Positions 10,000 to 21,524 of a stretch of DNA of 64,000 bases are shown here, piece by piece. Within the stretch, counting starts at the first letter, position 1, and the number at the start of each line of letters is the position of its first letter. The translations under genes were made by a program, and so were the position numbers. The DNA is from Unio delphinus (lineage: Eukaryota; Mollusca; Bivalvia; Unionida; Unionidae): positions 629,001 through 693,000 of the forward strand of contig JAQISU010000070.1 in assembly GCA_029339505.1 (NCBI GenBank), written 5' to 3'. The notes beneath the pieces are model-generated. The model worked only from the letters and a program-made list of their open reading frames with translations. It was not told the origin of the DNA and ran no database searches.

Positions 10000-12416
10000 T
10001 ATTCTATCGAAAGTGAAGGAGACCCTCAGCGGGAGTCCAATCTTTCAAGATCCCCAAAACCAATGAGAGCCCTCTGAGTTTTTATGAGAGTGCATCAGTA
10101 CTCTTTTTCGACACACAAAATTTTTCTTTTCAAATATTCGAAATTAAAAAAAGTATCAGACTACCTCCAGAGTGTGACCTCAAAGGGAAATTTATTGAGG
10201 ATTAGAGATTCACTAATTCTCCTGATTTTGTCAGTGCTTGGAACACCATCCTCCAAGGAGCCTCAAACAAACTTACAAGTCTGACATTCAAGCAAACTCT
10301 TAAATAGATTGAGGAGTGTGTGATGCAGCCATCCAAATTGCCAGAGCAACACTTGCCCTCTGAACTTCATCAAAAGTAGAGGCAGCTTTTAAATTTATCA
10401 ATATTTTACCATGAGAAATATGATAAACTTTTAAAAGAGAAAGAGTGCAAAGAAATGGGTAAAACTTAATGAATAATTCAAGCCCAGTAATTGAATTAGG
10501 AACAACAGATGTTTGGGAAGAAGAAATAATACCCAAACAGGTATTCTAAATACCTTAAGACGTTTTGCAAGTTTAGCAAACTTTTTGTCATTAATCTTTC
10601 TGATTTTCCCCTCACAATGTCACATGTTACTGCCCTAAATAAAGGACAGTCTTTTAATCCTACTGTTAGGGAAATTAACCTTGGTCTAATCCTCAAGGAC
10701 TTTCGATGAATTAAACTGAAACATTTTTTTTTCATCATACCCTAAATTGGGATGATGAGACTAACTTATCTGAATATGAATTAATTAATAAATTGGGATG
10801 ATGAGACTAACTTATCTGAATATGAATTAATTAATAAATTGGGATGATGAGACTAACTTATCTGAATATGAATTAATTAATAAATTCAGTCAAAGAAGCA
10901 CATGGTCTCCATTTAACCAAAATGAGTATATGGAGGGGTTCTGCAAATTGGTAAAATTATCATTAGTTACTTTAAACAAAGAAGGAGATACCGCCTGAAT
11001 ATCATCAAAAATGATAACCAGACCTTACTTGAACTTACAACAAAGATATTGTGATAAAAAAGCCAATAAAAGCTCAAAGATTGTAATCATGAATACTGAT
11101 GATTAATCAAAGTAACCCAAGGATGGCTTAATGATGAGAATTGTTATACCAAATTGAAGTAGGATGCGACTTTAATACACCACAATATGGTGAAAAATAT
11201 TGTAATATAAATTCATGACAAAGGGAATTCGTTTTCTTAAACTCATCAGTGATGAAATCCCTACTCCAAGGTTTTATCTCCCTAAAATACATACATGCCT
11301 TATTCCAGGATAAATATCTTAAAGACCAAAGATCAGTGGAAACTATTCACCAACTGAACAACTTAGCGGCCTCATTGATGAACTTGTTTGTAAAATTAAT
11401 TCCTTCCTATATCAAGGACACATAACCAACTTCAGAAATAAAGTTCAGGTGATTCACAATTTACTGGATGAATTCTTCTTGGTCACTATGGAAGTACACC
11501 AATATATTGAATCATGACGGTTTAACCTCTATAGATGAACCCTAGCTTTAAATAAACAGAATTCTCATCTCTCTAATCTTAGCATCTTGGCTTTATTAAA
11601 ATTGGTCTTATATTGCAACAACTTAACTTTCAATGATATCCAATATCTACAAATTGATGGTACTGCAAAAGTGGTCCCATCATAACAAATACTTTTATGG
11701 GTGAGCTTGAACGGAAAATGCTGAAATTAGTACCCTATAAATCATACATCTTTTGTAGGTTTATAACAATAATAATCAGGACTTTGAATAGCGTAGTATT
11801 TGATTTATACTGTAAACTTACAGGTAAACATTGTTATCTACATTACGATTCCTACCATCCATACTAATGTAAAATAGGTCCATTTAGTCAGTTATTAAGA
11901 ATCTGACAAATTTGTACAAAACAATTGGACTTTGAAAAATATGCCACCCATTTAACTTTATTTTATGAAAGAAGAAGCTATTTAAATGAATGTATGATTC
12001 TAGCAGTGGCTTTTCGAAAGGCAAGATGGCTAGATCATTCAGAATTACTAAAACTGATTCAAAGAAGTGCGATATCAGCTATCTTTACATATAATAAAGA
12101 TAATTTATTCCTCCAATATGCAATTAAAACTCTCTGTCTGGCCTATTATCAAACTGAATCTCACCGAGATCTTTCATGATCAACCAATTTTTGCACAGAG
12201 GACTGGTTATAATCTCTATAACCAATTAATAAGAGCAAACTATTTTAGCAATCATTCTGGTCTTACTGGAAAAACTTTCACTAGCGAAGTATTACCGGGT
12301 AGATTGCATGACCATTCATAGCAGTTTCAGAGTGGATAAATCTAAGATCTTTAAAAGTTCATATAATAGCCACAAAATTAAATCAAATCATAGAGGACAC
12401 TGTACCATAACGTCCT
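10000..12416 (+). pseudogene. PLE1 reverse transcriptase part, broken
   Basis: Landmarks in order on the plus strand, across several frames: VINLSDFPLTMSHVTALNKG at about 10587; a DETNLSEYELINKFS stretch followed by STWSPFN around 10850-10920; KIVIMNTDD near 11075-11105; IRFLKLISDEIPTPRFYLPK (11225-11290) with the PRFYLPKIH core expected for Penelope RT; SPTEQLSGLIDELV (about 11345-11390); LLKLVLYCNNLTFNDIQYLQ (11595-11655). The segment 11925-12179 (FEKYATHLTLFYERRSYLNE) matches the C-terminal thumb/connector, and WPIIKLN with EIFHDQPIFAQR precedes the SINE. Stops and frame changes occur throughout, and a 46-bp triplication breaks frame at 10744-10884. Not functional. Confidence 0.82.
10744..10884 (+). 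repeat. Three tandem copies of a 46-bp unit inside PLE1
   Basis: ATTGGGATGATGAGACTAAC starts at 10746, 10792 and 10838, with no visible differences between copies. The period of 46 is not a multiple of three, so the expansion shifts the RT frame. It must postdate loss of element function or have contributed to it. Confidence 0.95.
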
Positions 12417-12664
12417 GGGTCCCTGAGTGGCAGAGTGGTCTAAAGCACTCTCCATTACAGATCACTGCCATCTTACCTCTGTCTGTGTGGGTTTGAGTCT
12501 CGGATTCAGCCAAAATGGCTATGTGAGAAAGCATGCCAGTAGCTTCTCGTAAGTCGATGGTTCTTTCAGGGGGTTTCCATGGTTCTTCCTCAAACATTAA
12601 TACTGGCCACCATATATAGCCTATTGTGTGCTGGAAAATGGCATTAAACCCTACAGCAACAACA
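12417..12664 (+). mobile_element. SINE-A copy inserted in PLE1
   Basis: SINE-A family: tRNA-Leu/Ser-like head with A box (TGGCAGAGTGGTCTAAAGC) and B box (GGGTTTGAGTCTCGG), a conserved body (GTGAGAAAGCATGCCAGTAG, then TTAATACTGGCC), and a tail GGCATTAAACCCTACAGCAA followed by CAA repeats. Target duplication: ACCATAACGTCCT at 12404-12416 versus ACCATAATGTCAT at 12665-12677 (11 of 13 match). Removing the SINE and one duplication leaves the PLE coding phase continuous into the endonuclease. Confidence 0.92.
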
Positions 12665-12990
12665 ACCATAATGTCATCTGTTTACTTGCCTACAAGAAAT
12701 GTGTTAAACAATATGTAGGTGAAACAAAGACGGAATTTCAAGTGATAACAAAAGAGCACTTGAAAGATATCCGTAACATAAAAATTCCCCAGTGTCTAAG
12801 CATTTTAATTTGTCTGACCACAACATTGATTGACTGTTAAATGTCAGATAATATAAATTATTAAGCTGATCCAGAGCGCTATAGTAGCACCATCTTTAGG
12901 AAAGATAGAAAACTTGATTGGAAATACCAATTATATACTCTATATGTGGTAGGGACCAAGCTCCTCGGTCTGAATGGGAGTTCAGTCATT
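12665..12990 (+). pseudogene. PLE1 GIY-YIG endonuclease part, broken
   Basis: The first open segment gives CLLAYKKCVKQYVGETKTEF, the C-x2-C / QYVGET signature of Penelope GIY-YIG domains, with a following EHLKDIRNIK stretch. After a frameshift, FNLSDHNID and then KLDWKYQLYTLYVVGTKLLG match the family ending of a conserved W-x3-L-x-T-L-x-P-x-GLN type. The open frame stops at 12840, and further homologous sequence continues out of frame to about 12985. Confidence 0.82.
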
Positions 12991-13167
12991 TCATTTTCAA
13001 TTGAATTAAAATATAAGTTGTTGGCTTGTTTCTTTTACAATGCAGGAAGTAAAAATGACCCCAAGTGGAGATAGCAGATTTATTTATATGCACATCTGAA
13101 GTTAGGCCAAACTTTGTACTCGATAACCCAAATGAAACCCATGTGTATGTGTATGTCTGTGTCATTG

Positions 13168-13456
13168 TGAATTAAAAAACTTTTCAGTCATATTGCTTTG
13201 ATGTCTGCAGTGTTGCAGTTCATAGTGATGTCATGCACTGGGGCATTATGCTGCAGGCATGTGGCATCATGTCCCACCCAGTCACATTATCCTGACACCA
13301 GGCTGACCACTCCTAACACTAATCTCTTTGTGTTGAGTGCATAACAAGGCAGTTGTTAGTACCATTTTTGAAGTATTTGCTATGACTTGGCCAAGGTTCA
13401 AACCTTTACCCTCTTGCATCCAAGGCAAATGCTCGAACCACTAGGCCAACTGAGCA
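13168..13456 (-). mobile_element. SINE-B copy, minus strand
   Basis: Reverse complement of the SINE-B body: GTCTGCAGTGTTGCAGTTCA, GGGGCATTATGCTGC, CCCAGTCACATTATCCTGAC, then the tRNA-like head ending CGAACCACTAGGCCAACTGA. Moderately diverged. Confidence 0.88.
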
Positions 13457-13639
13457 GTCAAATGAAATCAATTAATCTTAAACCAAAGTAAATTGATTTG
13501 AAGTTCCTTTAATAATGCTTTCTAAATAACCCGGATAATTACCAGTAGTGAGGAAAACCTGCAAAATTCTTTTATTTGAAAAATTAAACCCATAGAAAAT
13601 GCAAAACTGGGTAATGCCACCAAATCATTTACAGTAAAG

Positions 13640-13900
13640 CCTGTTTTAATGGACACCCACATAAAGCAGCTACATTAAAGCTTGTCTTAGTGAACACCTT
13701 ATAAAGCAGCGACACCTCCACACTGAACAGCAACAGTAAAGACCATCTTTATGGGTACCTCCACACTGAGCAGCAACAGTAAAGACTGTCTTTATGGACA
13801 CCTCCACATGGAGCAGCTACATTAAAACTTGTCTTAGTGAACACCTTATAAATCAGGGACACTTCCATAGGAAGCAGAACAGATAAGACTGTCTTTGTGG
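13640..13900 (+). repeat. 43-bp minisatellite resembling MITE-P terminal repeat
   Basis: ACAGTAAAGAC / ACATTAAAAC starts recur at 13733, 13776 and 13819, exactly 43 bp apart, with more diverged units to the left. The unit carries CAGTAAAGACTGTCTTTATG followed by GACACCTCCACA. Its first half resembles the CAGTAAAATCTGTCTTGAAA end of the adjacent MITE-P. Confidence 0.8.
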
Positions 13901-13903
13901 ATA

Positions 13904-14082
13904 CAGTAAAATCTGTCTTGAAAGACCACTGCTATGTGAGACCACCTGTCTTGAGAGACCACACTCTCAATGCACAAATTTAATGATGATGTAGCATTGT
14001 TACCTGTTATGAGAGAATACCAGTCTTGAGAGACCATACTTTTTTGGCAAAAGATGTGGTGCTTTCAAGACTGGTTCTACTG
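13904..14082 (+). mobile_element. MITE-P, complete TA-target TIR element
   Basis: A 179-bp element flanked by TA (13902-13903 and 14083-14084). Terminal inverted repeats: left CAGTAAAATCTGTCTTGAAA, and right, read inward, CAGTAGAACCAGTCTTGAAA. TA duplication plus CAGTARAACC-type ends suggest a pogo/Tigger-like (Tc1-mariner superfamily) origin. It has no coding capacity. A second full copy is at 41267-41444. Confidence 0.88.
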
Positions 14083-14084
14083 TA

Positions 14085-17000
14085 CCTCCAATGGAAGCAA
14101 CAACAGTAAAGATTGTATATAGATAGATCCCTTGAGATGGTCTGATAGTCTTTGTAAATTCGACACGTAACTGCAGTTTGAAATAATTGTGCTATAATAT
14201 TATAGCACAATGTACTTTATGGGAATGTTATAGTAAAAATGATGTGGTTGTGCTCCATTCCTCATATTACATGTACAACATTCTAAATATCTTTAAGATT
14301 TAGTAGCCATAGGGCAACCTACTTCCAAATTTCATATCATAGGTCACAAAGTCCCCAGTAATTTGGCTGTCATAGAATTTGTGAACAGTTACCAAGATGG
14401 AGTGGGCAGTTAATTGCATTGATAAACAAGTGAAGTGTTTAGTTGTAAGAAAGTTAAAGAATAATTTTTTAAAAGATAAGGTTATTTTGTTAGGTACATG
14501 TATGTAGCTCTTCCTATCTGAATTGTAAACATTCAATTTGCTTCAGCCTTCTAGTCAGCAGTTGATGTTCACTAATTGGGTATTAATCTTCACAGTTTCT
14601 GTACACAATGCCTGCTCTCATATTTTCTGATTAATGTCTTTTTTTTTCTTCATCAGATGGTATTTTGTATTAATAAACTCAGTCATTTCAGGATTTGTTT
14701 AAATGTCCTCATTGTTTGGATCTGTACCATCAGCTGATGTTAATTGCATACCTTGTTCATTAAACTGTTATCTTGTACATGCAAGTAACTATCAATATCT
14801 GTAATGCCTGTGGGCCAGATTTGTCACACATAATAATAATATAGGATTCTGCAATCTCACAATCAATTCAAATTATTTTGTGAATTAAGTTTATCTAGTA
14901 GTGAAAATGTTATATACACTAAGAGTTGCAAAGTGTTGATGGCATTTTGAGCTGGCTATACATGTAATGTGATTCTAAAGGTTGCCAAATGGTGACCGTT
15001 GATCGTTTTGACATGCAGGTGCTTATTTACAGTTGCAAGTGCAACTATTGTGCTCACAACTTGGAGTTCTGTATAATAAAATTAGATATTCTTATATAAT
15101 TGTTATAATTGAAATTACAACAAAAATGTTATAGTCATCAAAAAGTATATGAGGTCATTGAAATATTTGACATTATTTGTCCTTTTATATACTGGGTGTG
15201 CAGAAAGGCTAGCAGTTGTGAAAAACCAGAGTGACTTCTGTCATGCTGCAAATGTTCTATAGAGTCCTTTGTGCATTTGATAGAGGAGAGTCATTGAAAT
15301 GCAACCTGTGCATAATTGATTTTAAAAAATTAAGTATACTGCAATGTTGTTTTATGGACATGTAGTGACAGGGTACCTTTTACCATGCTTATCGAAGTAA
15401 TGACTCTTACTTTGGGTTAGATATTCAACCCAAAGTTGCACAAGACAATGAAAACCAACCTCCTGCAGTCATCTTTTTAAGTGATTTGGATATGTTTGCA
15501 CCATGAAATGAATTTTTGGGTAAACTTCTGAATGCATCCAAACATGACAGATTTTCATGTAGTTAAATGTTTAGGTGCATTAAAGAAACTTTTAATTGAC
15601 TATATGTAGAATGTTGGAAATTTGACTTCTTTTTTTTTTTTACACAAGGGACCCATCATTTTCAAGTTCTGGTCCTAATTTTACTCAGAGTTTCTTACTT
15701 ATCTTAAACTTTTGTAAAGGTTCATCTGTCCGTGTGTAGTTCTGACCAGTCGGCTTTAGAACTTAGGCCAAATGTCTAACATCTGGATATGAACTCTGGT
15801 TCTGAAACACTGATGTTACAGCACTCGGTAGTAGTGCAACCTCACGATGCCTAAATGTGACCAGTATCAAAATGTACATTATTTGACAAGTTAAATACTT
15901 CAACATTTCACAAGTGATCATTTTGTAATTTTGTTACGGTATTCATTTTGCTGTATAAAGAGTGTGTCATTGCATGTGTGTGGTCAGCTTGCAGTGCAAT
16001 AAATAATACAATCTGTGGATAGCTACTTTGCGTAGAGCTGCAGTGTGTATAAATCTGTACATAGTATTCAGTAATAAATAAAAATAGTGTAATTTATAAA
16101 AACTGATTAAAAATTCAACATTCACCTTAGGCTTACAGCTGACAGCTGTTTGTATGGACACTATTGACATAGTTTATGCCATACCTTTCTCTGGTGGCAT
16201 TTGTTTCATTTGCTGTATATCTTTTACCTCTTTTGGATTCCATTTACAAGAGATGTCTTTGTTGCAAATTTAGTTAAAACATCCTTTGATTCTTTGTGAT
16301 GTATTTTTGCTGCTACATATATGTATAAGATGATAAATGAATTATGCCCCTGGAGATGGTGCCAGGGGGAAATTTAAAATTCTAAATTTCATTTATTCCC
16401 CAGCTCAATAACAAACATATGAGTGTCTGCTGTTATAATATGGTTTGTCTCGATGTTTAAAGTAGACTTACAATTAAGATGAATAATGATAGAAAAATAG
16501 TACTTTGCCTGTATCCTATTAAAAAGCATGTAAACAGAATAATCTTATTATCTTATCAGCATTGCAAAATCTTGTTTTTGGTTACTACTCTGTGTAAGTT
16601 TTTCACTAAAAAAACTTTCAACGATGGTCCTCAATGAAATGGTGCCCATCAGATATCCAATATGGTCACCACTGCAGCCATTTTGAAAATGTTTTTCCTG
16701 TTCCTCCTGAAGGGAAACGCAGTTAATTCCTACTAACACAGCTTGGTGGGAAAAGGACAGCAAGTTAAATATGTTCTTAAAGTCATTACACTGGGCGAGT
16801 TTGATTACCAATTTAACATTTGGGGTCCAGAGGAAATTGCCTTATGGGGAATTGTCGCATAAATTAGCTGCATTTCCCGTAATTTGTTGTACCTGATGCA
16901 CGCTGTTTATTTTTTGAGACACAACAATTCAAAAAGTAAAGGTTGTCAAATCAAGTCTTGATCATGTTTTGCTGGTCATCTCAATGAAGCTATATTTAGG

Positions 17001-17280
17001 TAAAGTTTTTTAATACAAGCATCTGTATGACATAGGCCATGGTTTGCTTTTTGCAGAAACTGTCCAGGGGTTCTTTTTTATTGTCACATATGTGGTATAA
17101 CAGACTGATCCGCCATAACAGAAATGTATAGAGCATAACAACTTACAAGCAGGGAGTTTATGAATGTTGAAATGGATGATAACGGATTTCTTTACAGCAA
17201 GATTCTGTTATGGATGATGCAATAGGGCAAGTGGAAAACTCCTTATGTTCCAACGTAAACTGAAGATGTCACACCTACTG
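14085..17280. other. AT-rich non-coding DNA
   Basis: No supported exons. Contains one copy (about 16608-16700) of the dispersed motif seen at 6.1-6.9 kb (AATGGTGCCCATCAGATATC, then CAATATGGTCACCAC). Short inverted CCATAACAGAA arms at 17112 and 17216 are too weak to call an element. Confidence 0.55.
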
Positions 17281-17289
17281 ATGATACAG

Positions 17290-17500
17290 AACAACAGCTA
17301 CTGTGTCCATGTATAATGTGGAAGGAGAACTGGATGTTGAGAAAAAAGGAACTGCAGTTTCAAGACAAGTGGTTGAGTACCTACAACTGGTTAAGGAAAA
17401 CCACAAAAGTGGGATGCTATGTGTTTTGTGTGCAAATATAAGAAAAATAATCAACTTTCAAATTAAAATGGTTGCACAAGTTTTCTTGCATAGACTCTGA
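17290..17500 (+). pseudogene. Fragment resembling a zinc-finger, hAT-derived (KIAA1586/C17orf113-like) protein
   Basis: One frame gives KKELQFQDKWLSTYNWLRK, and a frame one base apart continues KENHKSGMLCVLCANIRK. Together they resemble the FQ-x-x-W-x5-W-L then C-x2-C pattern at the start of transposase-derived zinc-finger proteins. The frame must shift within about 20 codons, and no downstream domain follows, so it is read as a relic. The similarity is short and from memory; it could be chance. Confidence 0.35.
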
Positions 17501-18122
17501 CACTGCATATGGAATGGGGGAAAATATTATTCAGAAACAGTGAATAACTTGATGACTTCAGATAAAAGGGGTCATATAAATGTTTTTCTATTTTCTAAGG
17601 CTTTGAAGAAGAGGAAGATAAGGAAATGAAGAATAGTTACAACGGCAGCAGACTAAATTAGGTATGCAGATACCGTATATATTTGTTGTCAAAGAAGTAA
17701 TATAAAGTAATTCAAAGCTTGTTTTAAATTGCATATACCTTACAATGATGGTGTCACCCACCATCTGTCATTTGCATTCTCCCACCCCACCCCATTCCAC
17801 CTCACAATCTTCAGCTAGATGGGGTTGGCCTCCTGCATTAGGAAAATTCCTGGCAGCATCTTTGCATTTATGAAATTCTTGATAGCTGATAGGTTTTAAA
17901 ATGAATTTGCTTGAATAACTAATTTTTATAGAGCAGCCCAATTACATAAAGAAACAATGTTATTATTTGTTGTAATTTTTTAATGGATTTGGTTTTCATT
18001 GTTGACTCTTTTATATGCAAAATATGATGAATATTATCAGACAATTTTGTTCACCACTGGGTCAGAAGTGGGGTGGAAGTGTTGTTTTGGGGTTATAGCT
18101 CAAATAATCAAAGTCGGAGTCA
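17501..18122. other. Non-coding DNA
   Basis: AT-rich with a CCACCCCACCCCATTCCACC tract near 17775-17800. No gene signal seen. Confidence 0.55.
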
Positions 18123-18534
18123 GGGCCTTGAGTAGCCAAGTGGTCTAAATCACTCGCCGTTACGGATTACTGCCATCTCACCTCTGCATGGGTTTGAGTC
18201 TCAGATTAGGCCAATGTGGGTATGTGAGAAAGCTTGCCAGTAGCTTCTCGTAGGTCGGTGGTTCTTTCCAGAGGTTTTCTCAGGTTCTTCCTCCACCATT
18301 AATACTAGCCGCCATGTACAGTCCCGGATTACCCATTAGGCAGAGTAGGCAACTGCCTATGGGCCCGCGACTTTTATGGGCCCCATCAGGGGCCCCCATG
18401 AGACCGTGACTGTGGGTCTGGGGCCCCAAAAGTTTGACTGCCTATGGGCCTCCACGGTGCTTAATCCGGCGCTGGCCATGTACAACTTATTGTGTGCTGC
18501 AAAAAGGCGTTAAACCCTACAACAACAACAACAA
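18123..18534 (+). mobile_element. SINE-A copy, split by a hAT MITE
   Basis: SINE-A head (GAGTAGCCAAGTGGTCTAAA; B box GGGTTTGAGTCTCAG), body and CAA-repeat tail. Target duplication CAAAGTCGGAGTCA (18109-18122) versus CAAAGTGGGAGTCA (18535-18548), 13 of 14 identical. The SINE is interrupted by the element at 18319-18474. Confidence 0.93.
18319..18474. mobile_element. GC-rich hAT MITE nested in SINE-A
   Basis: A 156-bp element with TIRs CAGTCCCGGATTA (left) and CAGCGCCGGATTA (right, read inward). It is flanked by a perfect 8-bp duplication GCCATGTA (18311-18318 and 18475-18482) that belongs to the interrupted SINE. It is much richer in G+C than the window, with repeated CTATGGGCC / GGGGCCCC tracts. 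Confidence 0.95.
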
Positions 18535-18548
18535 CAAAGTGGGAGTCA

Positions 18549-19853
18549 GGTGTGATTACTTATGAGCATGAATACTTAATCGGGTTAATACAAACATTGA
18601 TTTTACATTGTACATGGCACAGGTAGTGGGCTATTTTTATTGTTTCAAAACTGTATAATCTAATCACATAACATTTTTGCAATGTTGTAATTTTGTGCTG
18701 CAGTCCAGTGGACATTACTGTCTTTATTCGATGGTTTAAATTAATAGTAATTTTATGTTTTATGAAACTTTTGTGGAAGACTGATTGATTAATTGAGAAT
18801 ATCCACACACGTGCGCACATACACTCGCCATAAAAAACCTATTCAGTTTAGTCTGGAGTTCATATTAACTCCATTGATTACTGTTGGATATTTTTTGCAG
18901 GAGACCTTGCATTAACATGTCTCTCTTCTCTTCCCTCTAGGCCAGACAGATTAATATGCAATGTATTACTGTGCTTACCAAGATTTGTGCAAGTCTGGGA
19001 GATTGGTGGGGCTCTTGTGGTATGATGCAGATGCAGACTTAAAATGCATTATCTACAGTACACATATATATGCATTAAATTTACAGCAATATAGTGAGAT
19101 GGGATTTCGAAGTTGAGAACTCAAAATGCCAATGAAAGTAGTTCAAAAATTAAACTAGATGTAGTACAGACTCCATGAAAAGTAATCATTCCAGAATTGG
19201 AAAAAGTGGGGTCCAAGGGCCCATCATGCCTGGTCATAGGTTAGGATAGTTTTTAAAAAAAAACTACAGAGGTCACAGATGTCTAGAGTTTATGATTTTT
19301 TTTATCTTTGCAAGAAAATGCAATTTTCTAATATCAGCCTCTCTTGTTACAGGAATTTCATTCATCATGCTAGATTAACCTTTTCCATCTAGAAAATTAT
19401 TTTGACACTTCAGTCTGTTTTTTTAAATTTCAGTAAACCACTTTGAAAAAAAATATAAATGTAGATCTAATTTATCTTCTTTACATTTTCTAATTTAATC
19501 ATTGACCATGTGATCTTAGTTGGTGCCTAAACTATTCAGAACAAGTAAAGCATTTCTGCCAGCAAATGAAATTAGCTATCATATGCTTCTTCTTTGGCAA
19601 GGTGCGTAATCAGTTCAGTAAGTGGTCTAGGGGTGTACTTGATTCAGCCTAAAGACTGAAGTTAATGAATGCCTTTTAAGGTCAGCCTAGGTCAGCTAGG
19701 TATTATGTTCATGGGAAAGATACAGAGTAATGAGTAATGCCTTAAAATGTGTTATAGTCAACGAAAATAAAAATGTAGAGTTAAGATTGCTGCTGTATTA
19801 CAAAGTCTTGTGCAAAAATGTTATCAGTGTACTATGGAATAGTCCTAGTACAT
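18549..19853. other. Non-coding DNA
   Basis: No confident exon. A strong polypyrimidine tract and AG at 18940 precede a 79-bp open stretch ending before a weak GT; see the rejected list. Confidence 0.5.
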
Positions 19854-20102
19854 CAGTGCTGTCCAACCTTTTTGGCACCAAGGACCACTGAATTATTTTC
19901 TGGAAGCCAATGGAAGCAGGAAAAAAACTTAAATGCAACGACTATAAAAATTATTCACTTTTGTTTACCTGGTTAAGAAGATATTTTACAAAAGTAGGCC
20001 ATTGACTTTTTTAATACATGTATATAAATGCACAAAAAAATTGCTTGAGCTCACAACAGGCCATTTAAAATAAGCCAGCGGGCCGCAGGTTGGGCAGCAC
20101 TG
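19854..20102. mobile_element. hAT MITE, 249 bp
   Basis: TIRs CAGTGCTGTCCAACCT (left) and CAGTGCTGCCCAACCT (right, read inward), 15 of 16 identical. Flanking octamers are TAGTACAT and TAATACAT (7 of 8). The CCAACCTTTTTGGCACC / GGGCCGCAGGTTGGGCAG ends are the familiar form of a large animal hAT MITE group. Confidence 0.9.
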
Positions 20103-20739
20103 TAATACATAATTACATCCTAAATTTCCTCAAGAAATGTTATTTAAAATAAGAACCTTTACATTTAGAACCAACACATATAGTGACTACCCATGTGTTT
20201 ATCATTCATGTTTTCTTTTAAGTTGTTGCATAGTTATGAAACTGAAATGTTATTTTTCATGTGGACTATTTATTCAGTTATTTAATCAGCTCTGCTGTAC
20301 TCCTGGCTCAAATGTTGGAATGCGAGCAATGCATTTCAGTGTCATTAATTTCAGTTCAGCCATTTGTGAAAACCTCTAAATACATAGTTAAAATATCAGA
20401 CATCACTTGTCATCTTTATTGACTTCAAGATGGAAAAGGGTATGCTGTGAATATGTATGGTTTGCTTATTTAGAGCTCTGTCAAAGTGTTTGGTAATCAT
20501 GGTCAATGACAAGCTTTTCATCTAGCTTGAGTGATGATATGCATCATTATGACTTGGTGGGCATACCTAATAGTCAGGACAGCAGGTTAAAGAGTACAAA
20601 CAGTATAGATGTGTTGCAGGTGTTTATCAACACTCTTTCAAATTTTAATTTGATAAAAGGCACTATGAAACAGCCTGGAGAATATGTTATAGCCTTGTTA
20701 GTGCTTAGGCTCGAATAAACAGTAACATAGAAAGATTGA

Positions 20740-21520
20740 AAATAACAAGCTTGTAAAACTTAATAAACAATTTATTGAGTACAAATATTTTTCAGAAAAG
20801 AAAAATAAACTTACGGTTTTAAGAATCAATTCCAAAATTAATCCAAAATAATTCAAAATATTATCTACTAGAGAAATGGCAAAAGTCTTGGTAATAAAAT
20901 GTCCAAATAGTTCTAAGTTCGAATCCCAGCGAAGTATCCAAGATGGAAGACGATGTCACTTGATTTAGTCAGTTCCTGTTAATAAAATCTCTATGAGCAC
21001 AACTCTTTCCCAGATAAATAATAAAATAATTCCTCTTGATCCAAACGAATTGACACAATTTCCTGTACAAGGTAATTTAAAATAACTCAAAAAGACACAA
21101 CTTAATATTCTAAAAGCCCAATTTTCTACTGAATAGCTCGCTCCTAAAACATAGTTTATATATGTTTTTTTTTTTACATAAACAAGTGGTCACATGATCT
21201 ATAAACTATCAGAACAAATTTACGTTAAAAAACTCGCGTACCTAGTGTATGACCCAACTAAAATTAGAAAGATGTTTATATAAAACTTCACAATGTCCTT
21301 GGAACCAACCAATCATTTTCAAAGCTTGTTTACAACTCTGAAACCAGGTCAGAAATGAGGTCAACACCGGGTGTTTACTCTGTAAAGGACAGGTCACACA
21401 CACACCCTTCAATGAACGAGTCTTAAAACTTAAAATGCCAAATTTAAATCTAACAAACAAACAAAAATAAAAATAAATATAAATGACTCATATCAAATAT
21501 ATTTAACAGACTCAACATAA
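20740..21520 (+). repeat. Dispersed ~780-bp repeat R1, copy 1
   Basis: Shares colinear blocks with 56066-56885: AACAAGCTTGTAAA, AGTTCGAATCCC followed by ATCCAAGATGGAAGACGATG, an AGGTCAGAAATGAGGTCA block, and an ATCAAATATATTTAACAG end. The central block contains a B-box-like TTCGAATCCC. No TIR, LTR or coding frame was found, so the class is unknown; a SINE-headed or retrotransposon-derived origin is possible. Confidence 0.5.
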
Positions 21521-21524
21521 TAAG

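Larger units (their letters stand above)
9990..12990 (+). mobile_element. Penelope-like retroelement 1 (PLE1), decayed
   Basis: Conceptual translation across many frameshifts follows the Penelope-like order: N-terminal helical region (about 10000-10580), a VINLSDFPLT block at about 10587, reverse transcriptase (about 11200-11760), then GIY-YIG endonuclease (12665-12990). A SINE-A at 12417-12664 interrupts it between the RT connector and the endonuclease. The RT active-site region reads FCRFITIIIRT where intact elements have an R-Y-I-D-D type motif, so both catalytic aspartates are lost. Class is recalled from family patterns; a search against Penelope/Neptune RT profiles would confirm it. Confidence 0.85.

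Noticed and set aside
12388..12669. 93-codon minus-strand frame
   Set aside because: Lies across the SINE-A copy in PLE1; similar frames occur on other SINE-A copies.
17112..17216. Inverted CCATAACAGAA arms about 100 bp apart
   Set aside because: Only about 11 bp of inverted repeat, no clear target duplication and no second copy seen.
18941..19019. Possible exon after a strong polypyrimidine tract (CTTCTCTTCCCTCTAG)
   Set aside because: Only 79 bp, weak donor (GTATGA), no recognised peptide, no partner exon in phase that I could identify.
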